Below are positions 7,522 to 12,186 of a DNA stretch of 12,186 nt, piece by piece. Source of the stretch: Desulfobacterales bacterium (GTDB lineage: Bacteria > Desulfobacterota > Desulfobacteria > Desulfobacterales > UBA2174_A); contig JALOPD010000096.1 in the NCBI GenBank assembly GCA_025454075.1, positions 1 to 12,186 of the forward strand, in the 5' to 3' direction. Within the stretch, counting starts at the first letter, position 1, and every line of letters begins with the position of its first letter. The notes under the pieces are model-generated. The model was not told the origin of the DNA. It did not search any database and saw only the letters and a program-made list of their open reading frames with translations. The position numbers and the translations under genes are program-made.

Positions 7522-7550
7522 ATGTTACCAGGATTTTTAAATTTTCACAA
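7522..7550 (-). promoter_or_regulatory. Candidate sigma-70 promoter towards the mnt/hepT remnants and hrpA
   Basis: On the - strand, TTGTGA (7550-7545) and TAACAT (7527-7522) are separated by 17 bp in AT-rich sequence. Each hexamer matches the consensus at 4 of 6 positions. It would transcribe the two remnants and then hrpA. Confidence 0.3.
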
Positions 7551-7583
7551 CAAGCTGGAATGGTTGAGGTAAAATGAATCCGC

Positions 7584-7612
7584 TTGGCATATCGACCGGG
7601 GGCTGCTATGAA
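7584..7612 (+). promoter_or_regulatory. Candidate sigma-70 promoter of yjbQ
   Basis: TTGGCA (7584-7589) and TATGAA (7607-7612) are 17 bp apart and lie 32 bp before the yjbQ start, leaving a short leader with the Shine-Dalgarno AGGAGG at 7635-7640. Confidence 0.4.
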
Positions 7613-7644
7613 GTTGCATAAATGAACATCGGTCAGGAGGCACC

Positions 7645-8061
7645 ATGAAATCCTACCGGAAAGAGCTCTGGTTCGAAGTCCCCGGCCGGCGGGGGTTTGT
7701 CAACATCACCCCCCAGGTGGAGCAGTGCCTGAAGGAAAGCGGTGTCGGCGAGGGGCTCGTGCTGGTGAACGCCATGCACATCACGGCTTCGGTCTTCATC
7801 AACGACGACGAACGCGGCCTGCATCACGACTACGAGCTGTGGCTGGAGAAGCTCGCCCCCCACGAGCCGGTGTCCCAATACCGGCACAACGTCGGCGAGG
7901 ACAACGCCGACGCCCACATGAAGCGCCAGATCATGGGCCGTGAGGTCGTAGCGGCCGTGACCCAGGGCAGGCTTGACTTCGGCCCGTGGGAACAGATCTT
8001 CTACGGGGAGTTCGACGGCCGGCGGCGCAAACGGGTGCTGGTCAAGATTATCGGGGAGTGA
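7645..8061 (+). CDS. yjbQ: YjbQ/UPF0047 family protein
   Basis: A 138-residue cytoplasmic protein of the UPF0047 family, full length for the family. Conserved features are H45-I-T-A-S-V-x-I-N53, the acidic pair before G-L-x-x-D at 58-62, Y79-R-H81, D-N-A-D-A-H (86-91) and the signature [18 protein letters not shown] (108-125). Members form trimers, and some have a weak side activity as thiamine phosphate synthase. The physiological reaction is not established, so no pathway should be assigned. ATG 7645 is well supported by AGGAGG at 7635-7640. The gene stands alone: hrpA is divergent upstream, and the next gene starts 161 bp downstream after a short repeat. That intergenic stretch shows no convincing terminator. 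Confidence 0.92.
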   Translation: MKSYRKELWFEVPGRRGFVNITPQVEQCLKESGVGEGLVLVNAMHITASVFINDDERGLHHDYELWLEKLAPHEPVSQYRHNVGEDNADAHMKRQIMGREVVAAVTQGRLDFGPWEQIFYGEFDGRRRKRVLVKIIGE

Positions 8062-8160
8062 TGCGGGACTCTCGACGCGTGATCGCAAGAGACAATTTGG
8101 TTCCATCTGAGGGTCCGGTATCACGCGCAGCGCCCATCCCGCGCCTCTTTATGGGCCCAA

Positions 8161-8205
8161 AAACCTGACGCGCTTAACGCGCTCAACGTTCAAAACTATC
8201 TAAAC
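8161..8205 (+). repeat. Degenerate 9-bp tandem tract between yjbQ and the quinone reductase gene
   Basis: Five 9-bp units, four ending in AAC and the first in GAC: AAACCTGAC, GCGCTTAAC, GCGCTCAAC, GTTCAAAAC and TATCTAAAC. It begins 99 bp after the yjbQ stop and ends just before the Shine-Dalgarno of the next gene (8211-8217). Its look is similar to the heptad tracts, with A-rich unit ends on the sense strand, but the period is 9. Confidence 0.5.
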
Positions 8206-8222
8206 GCTCGAAGGAGGCATGC

Positions 8223-9200
8223 ATGCCCAAAGCCATTCGCATCCACCAACACGGGGGCCCGGAAGTCCTGAAATGGGAGGAGGTCGACCCCGGGCCGCCC
8301 GGCCCGGGAGAGGCTCTGGTGCGCCATGAGGCCGTCGGCCTGAACTACATCGACGTTTACCACCGCACCGGCCTCTACCCGCTGCCCGCCCTACCGGCGA
8401 CCCCCGGCCTGGAGGCGGCCGGTGTCGTCGCCGAGACCGGCGAGGGCGTGACCGCGGTCGCCGTCGGCGACCGCGTCGCCTATGCCGGCGTCCCGCCGGG
8501 GGCGTACGCCGAAATCCGCCGCATCCCGGCCCACCGGTTGGTGAAACTCCCCGCGGAGATCCCGGCGCTTCAGGCCGCCGCCATGATGCTGCAGGGCATG
8601 ACCGCGCGTTACCTGCTCAAGGGCTGCTGGCAGGTCGGGCCGGGGACCACCCTTTTGATCCACGCCGCCGCCGGCGGCGTGGGCCTCATCGCCTGCCAGT
8701 GGGCCCGGCACCTGGGCGCCACCGTGATCGGGACCGTGGGCAGCCCTGAAAAGGCCGAGCTGGCCCACGCCCATGGCTGCCGGCACCCCATCGTATATAC
8801 CAAGGAGGACTTCGCGGCCCGCGTGAAAGAGATAACGGGCGGCCGAGGCGTCGACGTGGTCTACGACTCCGTGGGCCAGGCCACCTTCATGAAATCCCTC
8901 GACTGCCTGCGACCCATGGGGATGCTGGTCTCCTTCGGCCAGTCCTCAGGACCCATGCCCCCCTTCGACATGTCGTTGCTGGCTCAGAAAGGATCGCTGT
9001 TTTTGACGCGGCCGACCCTCATGACCTACACCGCCCGGCGCGAGGATCTGCTGGCCCATGCCCGTGACCTTTTCGAAGCGGTCCAGAGCGGCGCCGTCAA
9101 GATCGAGGTGCGCCGGACCTACCCGCTTTCCGAAGCCTCCCGCGCGCACCGGGACCTTGAGGGGCGGAAGACGACCGGGTCTTCGGTTTTCACGCTCTGA
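8223..9200 (+). CDS. Zinc-independent NAD(P)H:quinone oxidoreductase, MDR superfamily
   Basis: A 325-residue soluble medium-chain dehydrogenase/reductase of the quinone oxidoreductase (Qor) class, which reduces quinones or other conjugated carbonyls with NAD(P)H. The GroES-like N-terminal domain contains the quinone-reductase signature N-Y-I-D-V-Y-H-R-T-G-L-Y (41-52) and G-D-R-V-A-Y (82-87), and lacks the zinc-binding cysteines and glutamate of alcohol dehydrogenases. The Rossmann domain carries A-A-A-G-G-V-G (148-154), and D-V-V-Y-D-S-V-G (211-218) follows. The C-terminus ends in the usual G-R-K-T-T-G-S-S-V. AAGGAGG at 8211-8217 fits the ATG at 8223; a nearby ATG at 8219 is out of frame. The gene precedes the selenoprotein gene by 105 bp. 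A functional link between a quinone reductase and an Hdr-like electron carrier is possible but unproven. Confidence 0.93.
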   Translation: MPKAIRIHQHGGPEVLKWEEVDPGPPGPGEALVRHEAVGLNYIDVYHRTGLYPLPALPATPGLEAAGVVAETGEGVTAVAVGDRVAYAGVPPGAYAEIRRIPAHRLVKLPAEIPALQAAAMMLQGMTARYLLKGCWQVGPGTTLLIHAAAGGVGLIACQWARHLGATVIGTVGSPEKAELAHAHGCRHPIVYTKEDFAARVKEITGGRGVDVVYDSVGQATFMKSLDCLRPMGMLVSFGQSSGPMPPFDMSLLAQKGSLFLTRPTLMTYTARREDLLAHARDLFEAVQSGAVKIEVRRTYPLSEASRAHRDLEGRKTTGSSVFTL

Positions 9201-9305
9201 AGCGCCGGGATGGACAAAATTTCACTTGTATTTTGATATGGATTCTGTATTCTTAGGCCCGATATGATTAAAATCCCCTCATAATTCCGACGGAGGATGA
9301 TCGGT

Positions 9306-10628
9306 ATGGCACAAGAAGCGATCAAGATCAGCGGTAAAACGAAAAGCGCCTTTATCGACAAGGTGAAACAACTCCTGCCGGAGGGAGGCAACCTAAACCT
9401 TTGCCTGACCTGCGGCGCCTGCTCGTCCGGCTGCCCGGCCACGGGGTTGGAGGACATGGACCCGCGCAAGTTCCTGCGCATGGCGGCCCTCGGCATGGAC
9501 GAGGAACTCCTGAAGTCGGAATGGGCCTGGATGTGCACGATGTGCCAGCGTTGCATCTATGTCTGCCCGATGAAAATCGATATCCCTCAGCTGGTCTTCA
9601 ACGTTCGGGGCAGCCGCCCGCGCGACCAGCGGCCCAAGGGTATCCTGGGATCCTGCGACATGGCGCTCAAGCACGACACCTGCAGCGCCATGGGCGCCTC
9701 CGAGGAGGACTTCAAGTTCGTGGTGGAAGACGTCGTCGAAGAGGTCCGCAACACCCAGGTGGGCTGGGAGAACCTGCAGGCGCCCGTCAACAAGCAGGGG
9801 GCCATGTACTTCCTGAACCAGAATTCCCGCGAGCCGGTCACCGAGCCGGATGAAATGGTGCCGCTCTGGAAGATCATGCACCTGGCCGGCGCCGATTGGA
9901 CCTACGGCACCAAGGGCTGGGCGGCCGAAAACTACTGCATGTTCATGGCCGACAACGACGCCTGGAAGCACATCGTGGAGGTGAAGGCCAAGGCCGTGGA
10001 CGACCTCGGCTGTAAATACTGGCTCAACACGGAGTGAGGGCACGAACTCTTCGCAGTCCGGGCCGGACTGAAAAAGTTCAACATCCCCCACAAGTTCGAG
10101 ATCGTCAGCATCATCCAACTCTATGCCCAGTGGATCCGCGAGGGCAAGCTCAAGGTCAACTCCGACTGGAACAAGGACCTGAAGATCAAGTTCACCGTTC
10201 AGGACCCCTGCCAGCTCGTGCGCAAGAGTTTCGGCGATCCCGTGGCCGAGGACCTGCGCTATGCGGTCAAGGCGGTGGTCGGCGAGGAAAACTTCGTCGA
10301 CATGACCCCCAACCGCTCCAACAACTACTGCTGCGGCGGCGGCGGCGGTTTTTTGCAGTCGGGACTCCCCGAGGCGCGCCGGGCCTATGGCAAGCTCAAG
10401 TTCGACCAGATCATGGCGACCGGCGCCACCTACGCCATCACTCCATGCCACAACTGCCACGCCCAGGTTCACGACCTCTCAGAACACTACGAGGGGCACT
10501 TTCACACCGTGCACCTCTGGACCCTCATCTGCCTGGCCATGGGAATCCTGGGGCCGAACGAACGCACCTACCTCGGCGAGGACCTGGCGGAGTTGTTCAT
10601 GCCGGAGACGAAAGAGGCGGAGGAATAG
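9306..10628 (+). CDS. Probable selenocysteine-containing CCG-domain (HdrD/DsrK/TmcB-like) iron-sulfur protein
   Basis: One 440-residue frame if TGA 10035-10037 is read as selenocysteine (U244). The N-terminus has two 4Fe-4S motifs, C33-x2-C36-x2-C39-x3-C43-P and C77-x2-C80-x2-C83-x3-C87-P. The C-terminus has a complete CCG domain: C302, C342-C343-G and C381-x2-C384. This class of CCG domain binds the cluster at which Hdr, GlpC and DsrK proteins act on disulfides or quinones. The middle is a degenerate first CCG domain with C211 and U244. U244 lies in E-U-G-H, where relatives have E-C-G-H. Homology-like sequence continues in the same frame past the stop (G-H-E-L-F-A-V-R-A-G-L-K-K-F). ATG 9306 is chosen because GGAGG at 9292-9296 is well spaced from it; ATG 9297 touches the Shine-Dalgarno. 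The protein is probably cytoplasmic; no membrane subunit is adjacent. The 105 bp upstream are AT-rich and probably hold the promoter; TATGAT at 9263-9268 is a possible -10. A simple nonsense mutation is the alternative. Confidence 0.82.
10035..10079 (+). promoter_or_regulatory. UGA codon plus SECIS-like hairpin for selenocysteine insertion
   Basis: After the in-frame TGA (10035-10037), bases 10054-10060 (CAGTCCG) pair perfectly with 10064-10070 (CGGACTG), closing a three-base loop GGC at 10061-10063. A lower helix pairs 10044-10048 (GAACT) with 10075-10079 (AGTTC), and two further T-A pairs are possible across an internal loop. The loop starts 23 bases after the UGA, within the range of bacterial SECIS elements bound by SelB. 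A loop guanine is present, as usual. All of it lies inside coding sequence that continues the protein. Confidence 0.75.
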
Positions 10629-10662
10629 AGTAACGAGGAGTGAGCAACGAGTAACGAGCAAA
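10628..10662 (+). repeat. Heptad tract after the selenoprotein gene (GAGYAAC type)
   Basis: Five exact 7-bp units: GAGTAAC (10628-10634), GAGGAGT, GAGCAAC, GAGTAAC (10649-10655) and GAGCAAA. The first base is the last base of the gene's TAG stop codon. The purine-rich strand is again the coding strand of the gene just ended. An A-run and an intrinsic terminator follow. Confidence 0.75.
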
Positions 10663-10673
10663 AAAAGTCTATG

Positions 10674-10705
10674 AAAAACCCGGTCCGCAAAGGATCGGGT
10701 TTTTT
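10674..10705 (+). terminator. Rho-independent terminator after the selenoprotein gene
   Basis: Arms 10674-10686 and 10692-10704 form a 13-bp stem (one G-T pair) around the loop GCAAA, ending in six T (10700-10705). The A-run at the 5' foot makes it usable in the opposite direction too, so it may also end the convergent vanZ transcript. Confidence 0.85.
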
Positions 10706-10809
10706 ATTTGCCGGTGCGGTTTCCGGATGCACGCAGCCGCTGAATGACCATGCGCCGGGCGGCGGCCGCCTCGGCCGCTTGCGTTTTCAATCCAGGCCCG
10801 ACAGGCGTG

Positions 10810-11202
10810 TCAATTCGGCCGCGCCGAGGCCTTGCGGAATTGGTAATGCATCAACGCGTGGTAGGCGACCACCCCCAGCATGGCGCCGATCGTGTCCGCC
10901 AGCCAATCCCAGGGGTCCGCGCTGCGGCCGGGCACGAAATACTGGTGGATCTCGTCGGTCATACCGTAAAACGCAGCGGACATCAGGCTGGCGTTGGCCA
11001 AAGTCCAGCCGGAAGCGCTCGGCCAGCGGGAACGGTAGGCGCGGTAGAAAAGTATGCCGAGAAGGCCGTAGGCGCCGGCATGCACCACCTTGTCCACATG
11101 CTCGATTGCCGGCAGGTCCGCCGGGGACTCCGAACTCGACTGCAGGAAAAGGATCAGGCAGTAAGCGATCAGCGGCAGCCAGTATCGGAGGAAATGGTTC
11201 AT
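10810..11202 (-). CDS. VanZ family membrane protein
   Basis: A 130-residue integral membrane protein. Four hydrophobic segments lie at about residues 7-22, 38-56, 67-84 and 98-118, the usual VanZ-like layout. Conserved family positions are D37-K-V-V-H41 before the second segment, T82-D-E-I-H-Q-Y-F-V-P-G-R93 after the third, and D96/D99/D103 at the start of the fourth. Family members include the teicoplanin-resistance protein VanZ. Most homologues outside vancomycin-resistance operons have no known function, and nothing here suggests antibiotic resistance. The ATG at 11202 lies 18 bp after the stop of the small cysteine-rich gene, which suggests co-transcription; no clear Shine-Dalgarno is seen. 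It converges with the selenoprotein gene across the terminator at 10674-10705. Confidence 0.85.
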   Translation of the reverse strand: MNHFLRYWLPLIAYCLILFLQSSSESPADLPAIEHVDKVVHAGAYGLLGILFYRAYRSRWPSASGWTLANASLMSAAFYGMTDEIHQYFVPGRSADPWDWLADTIGAMLGVVAYHALMHYQFRKASARPN

Positions 11203-11220
11203 CCGGAATTCGAAATGAGT

Positions 11221-11451
11221 TTAGAAGCCCGTCGTCGGCCGGCGCCGGCCGTAGCGCGCCTCGCAGGGGGCGTTCTTGGTCACGTGCCGGCGGAGTTTTC
11301 GGCACCACACGGAAATGAAGGTCCGGCAGCTGCCGTCCAGGGCGTCGGTCTTGGCAAAATCCGCGCATTCGCAACGCAGATCGCAGAAGGCCGCCCGGCT
11401 CGTAGTGACGCCGGCATTCGCCGACGCGCTATTGTTTTTTCTGCCCGGCAT
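11221..11451 (-). CDS. Small cysteine-rich protein of unknown function
   Basis: From ATG 11451 the protein has 76 residues; a GTG at 11484 would add 11. I do not recognise a named family. The N-terminal 20 residues are Ser/Ala/Asn-rich and probably disordered. The rest holds six cysteines at 23, 27, 29, 42, 50 and 63, in the pattern C-x3-C-x-C-x12-C-x7-C-x12-C, within a basic, aromatic sequence such as D-G-S-C-R-T-F and K-N-A-P-C-E-A-R. That spacing suggests a zinc- or iron-sulfur-binding knuckle. The motifs C-A-D-F and A-P-C-E-A are the sort seen in small cysteine-rich proteins of anaerobes, but this is recollection of style, not a match. The gene directly precedes vanZ on the same strand. 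Neither possible start has a well-placed Shine-Dalgarno. Only the cysteine pattern argues that this frame is real. Confidence 0.5.
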   Translation of the reverse strand: MPGRKNNSASANAGVTTSRAAFCDLRCECADFAKTDALDGSCRTFISVWCRKLRRHVTKNAPCEARYGRRRPTTGF

Positions 11452-11558
11452 TTCTTTTGTCGCTTGGCCCCTCCGCCGGTGCACATCACAGCGGCCGCCT
11501 AAAAGACAAGCACCCGGCGGTCGGTCAATGCAGCTGCCGGCTCAAAGGCCGGCGGAAG

Positions 11559-11644
11559 GTTTAAGGTTTAAGTGTTTAAAGTATAAAGACAAGACACCAT
11601 CCTCCCAACCTTAAACTTTTAACTTTCGACTTTAAACTCGTTTC
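11559..11644 (-). repeat. A/T-rich heptad tract downstream of thrS
   Basis: From 11610 the + strand reads in exact 7-bp units: CTTAAAC, TTTTAAC, TTTCGAC, TTTAAAC and TCGTTTC. On the thrS coding strand these are of the type GTTTAAA. At 11559-11593 a looser run of the opposite sense (GTTTAAG units) is present. The halves contain a perfect 10-bp inverted repeat, 11559-11568 against 11607-11616. The rest of the gap between thrS and the cysteine-rich gene holds no gene I can support. Confidence 0.6.
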
Positions 11645-11714
11645 ATGTGAGCCTATCCAAAGACCGCACAGTATCGGGAATCCTGCCACAGAAAGCGGTT
11701 TTTCAATGCTCTTG

Positions 11715-12186
11715 CTAAAACCCCTCGAAGCCAATCGCCCGCTGCCGGATGTTCTCCGACACAGCGGCGATGAAACGGTCGTGGGTGATCCCGTAGGCCA
11801 CTTTGCCGTCCAGGGTCCGCACGGCGAGCGTGCCGTTTTCCTTCTCCTTGGCGCCGATGGTCAGGGTGAGCGGCACCTGGTTGAGCTGGGATTCGCGCAC
11901 CTTCCGGTTCAGGCTCTCGGTGCGGCTGTCCACCTCCGTGCGCAGGCCGGCCGCGTCGAACCGCGCCTTGACCGTTTCGGCGTAGACGCTGAGCTCGTCG
12001 TTCATGGGCAGGAGCACCGCCTGAAGCGGGGACATCCACAGCGGGAAGCGGCCGGCGAAATGCTCGACCAGAATCCCCAGGAACCGTTCGATGGAGCCGT
12101 AGATCACGCGGTGGATCATGATCGGCCGCTTGCGCTCGTTGTCCTTGTCGACGAAGTGCAGGTTGAAGCGCTCGGGCAGGGACATG
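11715..12186 (-). CDS. thrS: Threonyl-tRNA synthetase, C-terminal fragment
   Basis: The frame ends at TAG 11715-11717 and runs off the right edge, leaving about 156 C-terminal residues; the Met codon at 12185 is internal, not the start. ThrRS charges tRNA-Thr with threonine in the cytoplasm. The fragment begins in the class II core near L-P-E-R-F. It contains motif 3 as R-P-I-M-I-H-R-V-I-Y-G-S-I-E-R-F-L-G-I-L, whose His corresponds to a zinc ligand of the threonine-specific site. The anticodon-binding domain follows, from F-P-L-W-M-S-P through R-K-V-R-E-S-Q-L-N-Q-V-P to K-E-x-E-N-G-T-L-A-V-R-T. The normal family ending supports an intact gene. The commonly following infC is not present downstream. 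In place of an intrinsic terminator there is an A/T-rich heptad tract about 70 bp after the stop. Confidence 0.93.
   Translation of the reverse strand, partial: MSLPERFNLHFVDKDNERKRPIMIHRVIYGSIERFLGILVEHFAGRFPLWMSPLQAVLLPMNDELSVYAETVKARFDAAGLRTEVDSRTESLNRKVRESQLNQVPLTLTIGAKEKENGTLAVRTLDGKVAYGITHDRFIAAVSENIRQRAIGFEGF

Noticed and set aside
9297..9305. ATG 9297 as the start of the selenoprotein gene
   Set aside because: It directly abuts GGAGG, leaving no spacing; ATG 9306 in the same frame is nine bases away from it.
9393..10472. 359-codon open frame antisense to the selenoprotein gene, spanning the UGA
   Set aside because: It is compositionally biased without motifs, while the sense strand holds all the cysteine motifs.
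10218..10628. Separate gene starting at ATG 10218 after a true stop at 10037
   Set aside because: Residues encoded at 10038-10217 are in the same frame and complete the protein. A start at 10218 would cut into the CCG domain and lacks a Shine-Dalgarno.
10034..10633. 199-codon frame overlapping the 3' half of the selenoprotein gene
   Set aside because: Arg/Pro/Gly-rich shadow frame; the frame with C-C-G and C-x-x-C is the real one.
11534..11555. 8-bp GC-rich hairpin between thrS and the cysteine-rich gene as a terminator
   Set aside because: The arms are built on the self-complementary GCCGGC, common in such DNA, and there is no T-run on either strand.

Overview
This is a GC-rich window of mostly ordinary bacterial genes. 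They suggest a member of the Desulfobacterota (former Deltaproteobacteria), probably an anaerobe with a selenium-using, sulfate-reducer-like redox metabolism. That assignment is inference. It rests on a type II secretion pair, a long HrpA helicase of the DUF3418 type, and above all a stand-alone Hdr/DsrK-like CCG-domain iron-sulfur protein that appears to carry selenocysteine.

Layout from left to right. On the + strand the end of the secretin gene gspD is followed by gspE, the secretion ATPase. On the - strand lies hrpA, with a family 2 glycosyltransferase gene 35 bp downstream, so these two may be co-transcribed and converge on gspE. Upstream of hrpA is an AT-richer stretch. It holds two short overlapping reading frames that look like remnants of an MNT/HepT toxin-antitoxin pair, and two candidate divergent promoters. 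On the + strand follow yjbQ (UPF0047), a zinc-free quinone oxidoreductase gene, and the CCG-domain gene, which ends near a strong intrinsic terminator. The right end is on the - strand: a vanZ-family gene, a small cysteine-rich protein gene just upstream of it, and the 3' part of thrS.

Two signals stand out. First, the CCG-domain gene (9306-10628) is interrupted by an in-frame UGA at 10035-10037. The protein continues in the same frame on both sides. The UGA sits where relatives have the Cys of an E-C-G-H motif, and a well-formed hairpin follows it at the spacing expected of a bacterial SECIS element. I read it as one 440-residue selenoprotein, where routine gene calling would give two fragments.

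Second, several genes are followed by degenerate tandem repeats with a 7-bp period. The clearest consensus is GAGYAAC on the coding strand of the gene just ended: after gspE, after the glycosyltransferase gene, after hrpA and after the selenoprotein gene. An A/T-rich cousin lies after thrS, a 9-bp-period cousin after yjbQ, and a purine-rich heptad tract sits inside hrpA. These tracts fill most short intergenic gaps and are the main structure that the genes do not explain.
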